Assembly (NCBI GenBank): GCA_958439195.1
Contig: OY288161.1
Coordinates: 1-64,000 of the forward strand
Length of the DNA: 64,000 nt
DNA from: an uncultured Paracoccaceae bacterium
Lineage (GTDB): Bacteria > Pseudomonadota > Alphaproteobacteria > Rhodobacterales > Rhodobacteraceae
Reading direction: 5' to 3'
The translations under genes and the position numbers were made by a program. A model generated the notes under the pieces. It had not been told where the DNA came from, ran no database searches, and was given only the letters and a program-made list of their open reading frames with translations. Below are positions 54,951 through 63,270 of this stretch, one piece after another (positions within the stretch are counted from its first letter, which is position 1; every line of letters begins with the position of its first letter).

Positions 54951-55250
54951 GCACAAAATGCATTGCGATGCTGAAGGCCGTAACCGGCTGCGGGCTTTAC
55001 GGCCAGAGTTGACGGGATGGGGAAGTGTGGCCCCACCCTTGCGCCGCCCGACACGGTTTGCGTTGAAATCGGCTTTGTCATGTGTCCTGGCCCGATCAGG
55101 CAACGGGTTGATCTGTGGAATAGCAGAACGCAACGGGATTGTTTGCACGCTTGCACCGCGTTGTGCGCTTGCCACCCGCCCCTCCCCGTGACTAACATGT
55201 CAGTCAGATCCACGGGCACCTTGCCCGCGCATCTCTGCCGGGGGGCCAAG
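54951..55250. other. 300-base non-coding region before the permease operon
   Basis: No gene is supported; the permease frame is open through it but has no family sequence before 55251. It includes a weak 8-bp stem (54976-55004) and the island operator at 55189-55206. Confidence 0.5.
55189..55206. promoter_or_regulatory. Island operator, site 2 (permease operon)
   Basis: TGACTAACATGTCAGTCA is an 18-bp palindrome with one mismatched pair, 44 bases before the GTG start of the first permease. Confidence 0.7.
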
Positions 55251-56357
55251 GTGAGCAGCGAAGGCGATCTTCTTCATGTCGTGACGAACGACAACATCTC
55301 GGACGGGCGCAAGCGGTTTGGGCGGGCGATCATCTGGGGGACGGCGGGGCTGACGCTGATTGTCGCCGTGATGCAGGTGATGCAGGCCACGGGGCAGGCA
55401 GAGTTCGGTTTTGCCAATTGGCGGCCCACGCTTTACGCCTTTTGCACCTGGGCGGTGGCGCTGTGCTGGGGGCAGGTTCTGATCCGGGGCGAGCATGGCA
55501 AGCGAACGCTGTTCGTGCTGCCTGCGGCGATTTTCGTGGCGGCGCTGACGATCTTTCCGCTGCTGTTCGGCCTGATCATCGCGTTTTCCGATTGGAACCT
55601 GTCCAGCCCGACGGGGCGGAAATTCAACGGGTTGGACAATATCCGCCAGATGTGGACCGACCCGTTCTATTGGAACGCGCTGTGGAACATGGTGCTGTAT
55701 TCGTTGGCGATTCTGGTGGAATACGCCATCGCATTCGGCCTTGCGCTGCTGCTGAATGCTGAAATCCGGGCGCGGAAGTTCTTTCGCGTGGCGTTCCTGC
55801 TGCCGCTGATGTTGTCGCCTGTTGCCGTGTCGTGGATGATCGGCAAGTCGATGCTGGAGGCGCGCTATGGCCCCTTGGCGCGGTTGGCAAAGTTCTTTGG
55901 GGTGGAGAACCCGTCCTTCTTTGGCAGCCCTGAAATCGCGCGGGCGACGATCATGATCATGGACGCCTGGACCTATATCCCCTTCATGATGATCATGATC
56001 CTGGCGGGGTTGCAGGCGATCCCGAAGGAGTTGAACGAGGCGGCCAAGGTGGATGGCGCGAATGGCTGGCGGAACTTCTGGGAGGTGACCTTCCCGCTGA
56101 TGCTGCCCGTGTCGATCACGGCGATCCTGATCCGCATCATATTCAAGCTGAAGCTGGCAGATATCGTGATCAACGTCACATCGGGTGGGCCGGGGGGCGC
56201 GACGGATACTGTCACCAGCTTTATCTTCCGGGAATATCGGGAAAGGTCGAATGTGGGCTATGGCACGCTTCTGGCCTTTGTCTATCTGGTGATCATCGTG
56301 ATTGCGATGACGCTGCTTATGAAAATCGCTGACCGCTGGACGAGGCCCCGGACATGA
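55251..56357 (+). CDS. Sugar ABC transporter permease 1 (MalF type)
   Basis: A 368-residue permease with about eight hydrophobic segments; the first two (about residues 25-70) are an N-terminal addition to the usual six. The EAA loop is KELNEAAKVDGANGWRNFWEVTFPLMLP (about residues 263-290). I use GTG 55251 (SSEGDLLHVVTND); an ATG at 55197 lies inside the operator-like palindrome and is less likely. It overlaps the next permease by 4 bases. Confidence 0.88.
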   Translation: MSSEGDLLHVVTNDNISDGRKRFGRAIIWGTAGLTLIVAVMQVMQATGQAEFGFANWRPTLYAFCTWAVALCWGQVLIRGEHGKRTLFVLPAAIFVAALTIFPLLFGLIIAFSDWNLSSPTGRKFNGLDNIRQMWTDPFYWNALWNMVLYSLAILVEYAIAFGLALLLNAEIRARKFFRVAFLLPLMLSPVAVSWMIGKSMLEARYGPLARLAKFFGVENPSFFGSPEIARATIMIMDAWTYIPFMMIMILAGLQAIPKELNEAAKVDGANGWRNFWEVTFPLMLPVSITAILIRIIFKLKLADIVINVTSGGPGGATDTVTSFIFREYRERSNVGYGTLLAFVYLVIIVIAMTLLMKIADRWTRPRT

Positions 56358-57289
56358 CCGCACAGGATTTGAACGGGGCGCAGATTTTCCGCGATAGCGA
56401 GGCGGATCGCGGGCATCGCGCCAAGTGGTGGACCAGCCGGATTGCGATTTACGGGGTGCTGATCCTGTGGGCCATCATCTGCCTGTTCCCGATCTATTGG
56501 ACGATCACCACCAGCTTCAAGATGGCGCCGAATGTGATGAAGGGGAACATGATCCCCTGGGTGGATTATCAGCCCGCATGGCTGGGCTGGAAATCGCTGG
56601 GCCTGTCGCCAGATACGATCGGGAATGAGAGCACGGTGCGGGCCGAGTTCATGAAGCGGTTCATGAATTCGGTGATCATTTCGGTGACATCCTCGGCGCT
56701 GGCCGTGGCTTTGGGCAGCCTTGCGGCCTATGGCCTGTCGCGGTTCAACTATCGGTTCGGGTTCATGAAGAATGCCGATATCAGCTTTTTCTTCCTGTCG
56801 CAGTTGATCCTGCCGCCGGTAGTTCTGGCCCTGCCATTCCTCGTGCTTTACCGCGAATTGGCGCTGTTGGACACGCGGGTGGGGTTGATCCTGCTGTATA
56901 CCCTTTCGGTGCTGCCCATCGTGATCTGGATCATGCGTGATCAGTTCGGGTCGATCCCCACGGAACTGGAAGAGGCCGCGCTGGTGGACGGGTTGTCGAT
57001 CTGGGGGGCGTTTGCGACGATCATCCTGCCCATCGCGCTGCCGGGGATGGTGGCAGCGTTCATCCTGTCGCTGGTGCTGACGTGGAATGAATATTTCTTT
57101 GCGGCGCTGCTGACATCGACCTATGCCAACACGCTGCCGGTGATGGTGGCGAGCCAGACGGGAAGCCAGGGGATTTCCTGGTGGTCGATGGCGGCGCTGT
57201 CCTTTGCGGCGATCCTGCCGTTGATCGTGATCGGGGTGGTGCTGGAGCGATATATCATCAAGGGCATGGCGGCGGGGGCGGTGAAGTGA
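56354..57289 (+). CDS. Sugar ABC transporter permease 2 (MalG type)
   Basis: A 311-residue permease with six helices and the EAA loop TELEEAALVDGLSIWGAFATIILPIALPG (about residues 204-232). It overlaps permease 1 by ATGA and is followed 73 bases later by the second FucU gene. ATPase and binding protein genes are in separate units to the left. Confidence 0.92.
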   Translation: MTAQDLNGAQIFRDSEADRGHRAKWWTSRIAIYGVLILWAIICLFPIYWTITTSFKMAPNVMKGNMIPWVDYQPAWLGWKSLGLSPDTIGNESTVRAEFMKRFMNSVIISVTSSALAVALGSLAAYGLSRFNYRFGFMKNADISFFFLSQLILPPVVLALPFLVLYRELALLDTRVGLILLYTLSVLPIVIWIMRDQFGSIPTELEEAALVDGLSIWGAFATIILPIALPGMVAAFILSLVLTWNEYFFAALLTSTYANTLPVMVASQTGSQGISWWSMAALSFAAILPLIVIGVVLERYIIKGMAAGAVK

Positions 57290-57362
57290 TCGCCGGGGCC
57301 ACGATTTTTCTGCGAAAGATCAGCCCCGTGCGGATGGAGCGTTCCGGGGGCGCGGGTCTGCG

Positions 57363-57821
57363 ATGCTGAAGGGGATTGATCCACGCCTTTCGGCAGAAAT
57401 TGTGCATGTGCTGATGCTGATGGGGCATGGCGATGATCTGGTGATCTGCGATGTGAACCATCCGGCCGCGACCATTGCGGCGGAAACCACCTATGGGCGT
57501 CTGGTGGATATGGCGGGATGTGACATTCCCACGGCGGCGCGGGCGATATTGACGTTGATGCCGTTGGACAGCTTTGTGCCTGCGCCGGTTTCGCGGATGC
57601 AGGTGGTGGGCAATCCCGATGGGGTGGTCCCTGTCTTTGCCCGGATGCAGGCGGTGATTGACGCGGCAGAGGGGCGGACGATTGAGATGCAGGCGCTGGA
57701 GCGGTTTGCGTTCTATGATGCCGCCAAGCGCGCCTTTGCCATCATCCGCACCGCCGATAGCGGACCTTATGGCTGTTTCATCCTGAAAAAGGGCGTGGTT
57801 GATCTGCCCGAACTGATCTGA
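57363..57821 (+). CDS. FucU/RbsD-family sugar mutarotase, second copy
   Basis: A 152-residue paralogue of the protein at 50013-50465; both start MLKGID-R-L-A and share the GHGD motif and ALERFAFYDAAKRAFAIIRT-like C-termini. It ends the permease transcript and is convergent with the creatininase-family gene, 2 bases apart. Two mutarotases suggest two sugars or one sugar handled under different conditions. Confidence 0.9.
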   Translation: MLKGIDPRLSAEIVHVLMLMGHGDDLVICDVNHPAATIAAETTYGRLVDMAGCDIPTAARAILTLMPLDSFVPAPVSRMQVVGNPDGVVPVFARMQAVIDAAEGRTIEMQALERFAFYDAAKRAFAIIRTADSGPYGCFILKKGVVDLPELI

Positions 57822-57823
57822 GT

Positions 57824-58558
57824 TTAGGCCAGACCCAGCACCTTGCGCAGATGGGCCAGCGCGATCTGCACGCCCTGCTCCCCCTTTTCCGCTGTCGCCT
57901 TGGGGGCGGTTTCGGTCCACCAGGGATTACCTTCCGCCACCCTGTCCATTGCCACGGTTTCAGGGGCAAGGGCCAGCATCAGGGCCGTCTCCCCTTCGCC
58001 CGCGTGGTCGAAGGGGAAGGGGTTGCCAGCCGGAAACAGGGGATGCAGGCGGATCCAGTTGAAGGGGTCGGTGCCTTCCAAGTGACGGGCATAGTAATCC
58101 TGCATGTCGCGGCTGCCCCACCAGCCGGGACCGCGCTCTGCCTCCAGATAGGCAAAGATGGCGTTGCGGGCGGCAAGGCGAAAGGCAAGATCGGTGGGCA
58201 TGCCTTGGGCGATGTTTTCCGATTGATGATGGATCACCGCATGGATGTTGCGAAAACCTGCGCGCAACAGCGCGCTGCACAGCGCCTGAAACAGCGGGAC
58301 AAGGGCCGCCGTGTCGACATGCAGCGTGGTGCCATGTTCGGGGCCCGCGACGGCATGGCTGGCCGCGCCATAGGCGAAGGGCGGCAGAGTGATGATGTCA
58401 TCGCCCAGCCGGTTGAGGATTTCGGTCACAACGATCATGTCCACCCCGGCGGGCAGGTGGCCGCCGTGATGTTCCATCACGCCAAGGGGCAGCACAACGG
58501 GGGTATCTGCCGCGATGGCGGCCTTAATCTGGTGCGGGCGCATCCGATCATAGCGCAT
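57824..58558 (-). CDS. Creatininase-family amidohydrolase
   Basis: A 244-residue protein with the family metal motifs PLGVMEHHGGHLPAGVDM (about residues 24-41) and GGEGE-like HAGEGETALML. The FRNIHAVIHHQSEN segment stands where family members have a GHGGN-type motif, and here HHQSEN differs, so activity may be altered. The family cleaves small amides (creatinine, formamides). It overlaps the FGGY kinase stop (TGATG) and so belongs to a sugar-catabolic transcript; the substrate is unknown. Confidence 0.85.
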   Translation of the reverse strand: MRYDRMRPHQIKAAIAADTPVVLPLGVMEHHGGHLPAGVDMIVVTEILNRLGDDIITLPPFAYGAASHAVAGPEHGTTLHVDTAALVPLFQALCSALLRAGFRNIHAVIHHQSENIAQGMPTDLAFRLAARNAIFAYLEAERGPGWWGSRDMQDYYARHLEGTDPFNWIRLHPLFPAGNPFPFDHAGEGETALMLALAPETVAMDRVAEGNPWWTETAPKATAEKGEQGVQIALAHLRKVLGLA

Positions 58559-60051
58559 CAGGAAGATCCCAATTCATGGGCGATGTCGCGTGTCTGGGTG
58601 TAAAGCCGTTTGAACAGCGGGTATTGGCGCAGGTAGGCGGCCACCGGTTCGGGCCGGATGGTGCGGGCGACCGGGTTCCATTCGACGATCTCTTCCGGCA
58701 TCGCCTTGCCCACGGCGGTGGCGGCCAGGAAGGCATCGCCATAGCTGGCGCCGATGGTCTTTTCACAGACGATCTGGCCTGCGCCGGATATATCGGAAGT
58801 GGCCTGCAACCAGACCGCGTTTCTGGTGCCGCCGCCCACGGCAAGAATACGGTTGGGAAAGGCGTGCAGGTCACGATAGGTATCCAGCACATGGGCGGTG
58901 CCAGAGGCGATACCTTCCAGCACGGCGCGGAACAGATCGCCACGGGTATGGGTCAGGTCAAGGCCGAAGAACGCCCCCTTGGCCTGCGCATCATGGATGG
59001 GCGTGCGTTCGCCGCTGAAATAAGGCAGGCAGATCAGTCCCTTGGCACCCTTCGGGCTGGCCTCGGCCTCGGCCGCCAGATCACCGAAACTGGTGGTGGC
59101 GGCGAACTGGTCGCGGAACCAATGGGTCAGCGTGCCGGATGTGGCCAGGCCCGCCATTGAGGCATGCATCCCCGGCCAAAGCCAGGGCGCATACCACAGA
59201 CGCGGGTCGCGGACCGGATCGGACGTCACCTGAATGATGAAGATGGTGGAGCCATACATCATCATCATCTCGCCCGGATGCTGCACGCCGACCGACACCG
59301 CCTCGGCCGCCGCATCAATCGTGCCGCAGGTAACGGGGGTGCCGATCGCAAGGCCCGTCTCTGCCGCGGCGGCGGCGGTGACGTGGCCTGCAATATCGGT
59401 GGACCACATCAGCCGGGGAAGCCGGTCCAGCGCCAGAATGTCGGGGGCCAGCGCATCGGTCCAGGCCAGGGCATTCACGTCATACAGGGGCGAGAAATTG
59501 GCGGCGGTGTAATGGTCGATGACGTATTCACCGGTCAGTTTCCAGGTGATGTAGCTGGTGGAGTTCAGCACTTTGGCGGTCTGGGCATAAAGATCAGGGT
59601 GTGTGTTCTTCAGCCACAGGATCTTTGGCCCCACGGATTGCGAGGTCAGCGCATTGCCGCAGGTGGCCATGATGCGGTCAGCCCCGATGCGGGCGGTCAG
59701 ATCGTCGATTTCCGCGCTGGCGCGGGTGTCCACGCCGTAAAGAACGCCGTTCATCAGCGGTTTGCCCGCCGCATCCACCGGCAGCATGCACGGCCCGATG
59801 GCCGAGGCGGCGATGGCGGCGATGTGGTGCGGATCAATGCCAGACTCCGCCAGAAGGGCGCGGGTGATGTGGACGAAATCGCCCCACCAATCCTCATCCG
59901 CGCGGTGTTCGGCCCAGCCGGGGCGCGGCACCAGCATCTTGTGCGGACGGCTGGCCTGCGCCACGATGCCCCCTGCCCCATCCACCAGAACCCCCTTGGA
60001 TTCAAAGGTGCCGATGTCGATGCCAAGTGTGTAATGCGGGGCTGCGGTCAT
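58558..60051 (-). CDS. FGGY-family carbohydrate kinase
   Basis: A 497-residue kinase with the N-terminal LGIDIGTFESKGVLVD phosphate motif (about residues 9-24), GTIDAAAEAVSVGVQHPGEMMMMYGSTIF, and RILAVGGGTRNAVWLQATSDI in the C-terminal ATPase lobe. It resembles xylulokinase-type enzymes. It follows the M42 peptidase gene by 3 bases and is followed by the creatininase-family gene. The sugar is not determined by the sequence. Confidence 0.9.
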   Translation of the reverse strand: MTAAPHYTLGIDIGTFESKGVLVDGAGGIVAQASRPHKMLVPRPGWAEHRADEDWWGDFVHITRALLAESGIDPHHIAAIAASAIGPCMLPVDAAGKPLMNGVLYGVDTRASAEIDDLTARIGADRIMATCGNALTSQSVGPKILWLKNTHPDLYAQTAKVLNSTSYITWKLTGEYVIDHYTAANFSPLYDVNALAWTDALAPDILALDRLPRLMWSTDIAGHVTAAAAAETGLAIGTPVTCGTIDAAAEAVSVGVQHPGEMMMMYGSTIFIIQVTSDPVRDPRLWYAPWLWPGMHASMAGLATSGTLTHWFRDQFAATTSFGDLAAEAEASPKGAKGLICLPYFSGERTPIHDAQAKGAFFGLDLTHTRGDLFRAVLEGIASGTAHVLDTYRDLHAFPNRILAVGGGTRNAVWLQATSDISGAGQIVCEKTIGASYGDAFLAATAVGKAMPEEIVEWNPVARTIRPEPVAAYLRQYPLFKRLYTQTRDIAHELGSS

Positions 60052-60054
60052 GGT

Positions 60055-61134
60055 CTATCGGATCAAGTTGAAACCGGGGGTGATGCGGGCGATGGCCGCC
60101 GCCAGCAGATCCACCATCTGCGCCACATCGGCGGGATCGCAAACTTCCAGCGCGGAATGGGTATAGCGCATGGGAAACCCCACATCGAGGCAGGCCACGC
60201 CCTCTTCGCCCATGAACTGAATATAGGACAGGTCGGTCAGCGCGCCGGTATGGGCCGATCGTTGCAGGGGCAGGCCCTCGGCTTCGGCCGTGTCTTCCAT
60301 CAGGGTGACAAGCGCGGGATGCGGGATGACACCGTTCAGCGTGCCGCGCCCGTGAAAGGAATAAAGGCTGATGCCGGGGCCGCCGCCCAGCGTCACCTCG
60401 CCCCGCGTGGCCATGTCCGGCGTGTCGCAGGCCAGCAGAAGGTCGATCTGAAAGGCGATATCGGGCTTGGCGGCGGTGGCTGCGGGCAGGACGCCGCGCA
60501 GGTTGTATTCCTCTTGCACCGACCAGATCAGGTGGACGGTGGGGCCTGTCGCACGATCCTTCAGCCGCGCCGCAAGGTCGATCAGCGCGGCGCATCCGGC
60601 GCGGTCATCGGCGCTGGTGCCCGCGATGCGGCCATTGGCCAGATCCATCACATGCGGGCGATAGACCACCGGATCGCCGATGCGCACCCCGGCGGCCCCT
60701 GCCTCTTCCTTCGAGGTGAAGCCCGCGTCGACGTAAAGTTCGGCATAGGGGACGACGCGGTATTTTTCTTCGGGCGTGGTGGCATGGTGGCTTTTGTTGG
60801 CGATCAACGCGGGCAGGTCGCCCTTGCGCGTGCAGACCAGCACCGCCTGCGCCGCCAAAGCGCGTTCCGGCACACCGCCCAGCCGTTCCAGCCGGATCAG
60901 TCCCGTGGTCTCGATCTTGCGGACGATGAATCCCAACTGGTCCATATGGGTAAAGACCAGCACCGACGGCGCGGCAGGATCACCTTCCAGCGTGGCCGAC
61001 AGATTGCCAAGCCGGTCAGTGCGATGGGGGATGCCCAGATGGTCCAGATCGGCGGCGATACGGGCGCGAATACGGTCCTCATGGCCCGCAAGGCCGGGGA
61101 TCAGCATGTAATCGCGGATCAGGTCACGCAGCAT
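60055..61134 (-). CDS. M42-family metallopeptidase-like protein
   Basis: A 359-residue protein with the M42 (cellulase M/aminopeptidase) metal ligands: FTHMDQLGFIV (His), GTSADDRAGCAALID (Asp), WSVQEEYNLRG (Glu-Glu), and SAHTGALTDLSYIQ near the end. The ATG at 61134 has GGAAAGGGA upstream; frames further out are intergenic. Such proteins are named peptidases, but some may act on amide-linked sugars; a place between BtpA and an FGGY kinase suggests sugar breakdown rather than peptide turnover. Confidence 0.85.
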   Translation of the reverse strand: MLRDLIRDYMLIPGLAGHEDRIRARIAADLDHLGIPHRTDRLGNLSATLEGDPAAPSVLVFTHMDQLGFIVRKIETTGLIRLERLGGVPERALAAQAVLVCTRKGDLPALIANKSHHATTPEEKYRVVPYAELYVDAGFTSKEEAGAAGVRIGDPVVYRPHVMDLANGRIAGTSADDRAGCAALIDLAARLKDRATGPTVHLIWSVQEEYNLRGVLPAATAAKPDIAFQIDLLLACDTPDMATRGEVTLGGGPGISLYSFHGRGTLNGVIPHPALVTLMEDTAEAEGLPLQRSAHTGALTDLSYIQFMGEEGVACLDVGFPMRYTHSALEVCDPADVAQMVDLLAAAIARITPGFNLIR

Positions 61135-61215
61135 GATGATGTATCCCTTTCCCTGCCCTGCCCCATTCATCTTGGCCCAAACACCCACCGGGGGTGAATG
61201 GGCCGCATGGCCCAG

Positions 61216-61235
61216 AGGGGGCGCGTGCGCCCCCT
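61216..61235. repeat. Perfect GC-rich palindrome between btpA-like and M42 genes
   Basis: AGGGGGCGC-GT-GCGCCCCCT, a perfect 20-bp inverted repeat in the 177-base gap between the two minus-strand genes. It can fold into a hairpin and may protect the upstream transcript end. Confidence 0.6.
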
Positions 61236-61311
61236 GACGCGGAGCCGGAGCGCGCAGGCGCAGAGGCGACACAAAAGCCTTGCGGGCTTTGCCCGCGCAA
61301 TCTGGTTCGCA

Positions 61312-62121
61312 TCAATACCCCCTTGCGGCGCGGGCGCGGTCCATGAAATCCTTTGCGCGATCCGGGTCGACGGCGGCCCAGGTGTCGCCGCCCACCTTTA
61401 GTGCCGATCCCACGATGCAGCCATCGGCCACACGCAGGACATCGGCGATGGTGGCGTGTTTTACGCCGGTATTGGCCAGAACGGGTGTTTTCGGCAGCAC
61501 GCGCTTTACGCCTTCAAGATCCCGCATCTCGGCCGCTTCGCCGGTGATTGCGCCCGATACCAGCACCGCATCCGGGATAGAGGAGAACACCGCCGAACGC
61601 GCGCGATCGGGCAACCCGCGCGGATCAAGGCTCCCTGCGAATTCGGCTGACACGTTGTAGAGAAGCGCGCAATCGGTGTTGCCAAGGCGGTGCTGATAGC
61701 GTTGGGCCGCGCCGGCATCAGGCGCCCATATGCCCATGTCGCTGGCATAGGTGCCGGTGAAAATCTCGCGCACGAATGCCGCGCCCGTGGCGGCGGCAAG
61801 GGCGATGCTGGCCATCGGATCCCACAGCACGTTGACGCCGAAAGGCACGGTGATCTGGTCGCGCAGGCGGCCGATGACATAAGCCATCGTCGCGGTTGAT
61901 GCCGTGTCGACCTTCAATTCATAGGGACGGTCGTTTTCATTGCCGAACATTACGGCATCGACGCCTGCGGCCTGAAGCGCGGTCAGGTCTTTTGCCGCGC
62001 CATCCACGATCGCCGCAATGCCGCCTGCGGTGTCATGCAGCGGTGTGCCGGGCAACGCGCCCAGATGCACCATGGCGATGACGGGCTTTTTCTGCCCGAA
62101 GACCTTTTCGAACCGTGACAT
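61312..62121 (-). CDS. BtpA/SgcQ-family protein
   Basis: A 269-residue TIM-barrel protein: MVHLGALPGTPLHD (about residues 17-30), GVDAVMFGNENDRPYE, and VSGAITGEAAEMRDLEGVK. BtpA was named for photosystem I assembly in cyanobacteria, but most relatives (SgcQ) lie in sugar operons, as here. It heads the BtpA-M42-FGGY-creatininase transcript; site 3 of the island operator lies 64 bases upstream. Its reaction is unknown. Confidence 0.88.
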   Translation of the reverse strand: MSRFEKVFGQKKPVIAMVHLGALPGTPLHDTAGGIAAIVDGAAKDLTALQAAGVDAVMFGNENDRPYELKVDTASTATMAYVIGRLRDQITVPFGVNVLWDPMASIALAAATGAAFVREIFTGTYASDMGIWAPDAGAAQRYQHRLGNTDCALLYNVSAEFAGSLDPRGLPDRARSAVFSSIPDAVLVSGAITGEAAEMRDLEGVKRVLPKTPVLANTGVKHATIADVLRVADGCIVGSALKVGGDTWAAVDPDRAKDFMDRARAARGY

Positions 62122-62181
62122 GTGATCCTCCCAATCTGGGGGAAGGCTAGACGGAAAGGGATTGGATCGGAAGGGGGGATC

Positions 62182-62200
62182 ATACTAGCATGTCAGTGAT
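62182..62200. promoter_or_regulatory. Island operator, site 3 (btpA/aldo-keto reductase divergent region)
   Basis: CTAGCATGTCAG at 62185-62196, preceded by ATCATA exactly as in site 1; the 18 bases ATCATACTARCATGTYAG are shared by the two sites. It lies 64 bases from the btpA-like start and 28 bases from the reductase start. Confidence 0.7.
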
Positions 62201-62223
62201 CGGGGGGGAGATCGGGGGGGAAC

Positions 62224-63258
62224 ATGCAGGCACGGCGGCATTGGATCAGGCGCGGGAACGCGCCGGGGAATGGGGGGCTGGATTTCACCCTGCTGGGGTT
62301 CGGATCGGCCCCCATCGGCAACCTGTTCCGCGCCATTTCGGATGACGATGCCCATGCCGTGCTGGAGGCGGCCTGGGCGGGCGGCGTGCGGTATTTCGAT
62401 ACTGCGCCGCTTTATGGCTTGGGCCTGTCGGAGACGCGGCTGAACCGGTTTCTGCGGGGCAAGCCGCGGGAAGACTATGTGCTGTCGACCAAGGTGGGGC
62501 GGCTGTTCCGGGCCACCACGCCGGACAAGCGGGACGGGTTCGGCAAATGGTTCGACGTGCCGTCGCGCAACGAGGTTTACGATTACGGCCATGACGCGGT
62601 GTTCCGGTCGGTGGAATTTTCGTTGGAGCGGTTGGGGATAGACCGGATCGACATCCTGTATGCGCACGATCTGGACCTCTTCAACCACGGCACCCAGGCG
62701 GCGCTGGACGCGCGGCTGGCGGAATTCATGGCAGGCGGGTATCGCGCTTTGGTCAGGCTGCGCGACGAAGGGGTGATCCGCGCCTTTGGGGCCGGGGTGA
62801 ATGAATGGGAGCCGTGCGCCTGGATGATGGAGCGGGGGGATTTCGACATCTTCCTGCTGGCGGGGGAATATTCACTGCTGCGGACCGAGGCGTTGGCGGG
62901 GTTCATGAACCCTGCCGCGGCGCGGGGCGTGGGGGTGGTGGTGGGCGGACCCTATAACTCTGGCATTCTGGCCACGGGGCCGCGACCGGGGGCGCAGTAT
63001 CGCTATGAGGATGCGCCGGATTGGGCGATGCAGCGCGCGGGGCGGTTGCAGGCGATCTGCGCCGCGCATGGCGTGCGGCTGGTCGATGCGGCGTTCCAGT
63101 TTTGCGCGCGGCACCCGGCGGTGGTGTCGGTCATTCCCGGCGGGCAGACCCTGTTCGAGATGGAAAGCAACCTTGCGGCAGTTGCGGCGGCGATCCCCCC
63201 TGCCCTGTGGGACGACATGAAGGCCGAGGGGTTGATCCCCGCTGATGCGCCGGTGTGA
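62224..63258 (+). CDS. Aldo-keto reductase, L-fucose/aldose dehydrogenase-like
   Basis: A 344-residue TIM-barrel oxidoreductase with the aldo-keto reductase catalytic set: YFDTAPLYGLGLSE (Asp, Tyr, about residues 57-70), STKVGR (Lys) and YAHDLDLF (His). It resembles D-threo-aldose 1-dehydrogenase (L-fucose dehydrogenase), which oxidises a sugar to its lactone. The next gene, 12 bases on, is a lactonase-like amidohydrolase, which fits the second step. The start ATG 62224 gives a basic N-terminus; MGG-type later starts are not better. Confidence 0.88.
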   Translation: MQARRHWIRRGNAPGNGGLDFTLLGFGSAPIGNLFRAISDDDAHAVLEAAWAGGVRYFDTAPLYGLGLSETRLNRFLRGKPREDYVLSTKVGRLFRATTPDKRDGFGKWFDVPSRNEVYDYGHDAVFRSVEFSLERLGIDRIDILYAHDLDLFNHGTQAALDARLAEFMAGGYRALVRLRDEGVIRAFGAGVNEWEPCAWMMERGDFDIFLLAGEYSLLRTEALAGFMNPAAARGVGVVVGGPYNSGILATGPRPGAQYRYEDAPDWAMQRAGRLQAICAAHGVRLVDAAFQFCARHPAVVSVIPGGQTLFEMESNLAAVAAAIPPALWDDMKAEGLIPADAPV

Positions 63259-63270
63259 GGGAAGAACAAC

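Noticed and set aside
59164..61197. 677-codon open frame on the plus strand
   Set aside because: It is the antisense of the FGGY kinase and M42 genes and has His/Gly/Arg-rich composition typical of shadow frames.
61312..62121. Photosystem assembly role for the BtpA-family protein
   Set aside because: The gene is over 35 kb from the photosynthesis cluster and inside a sugar operon, and the organism has a purple-type reaction centre, not photosystem I.
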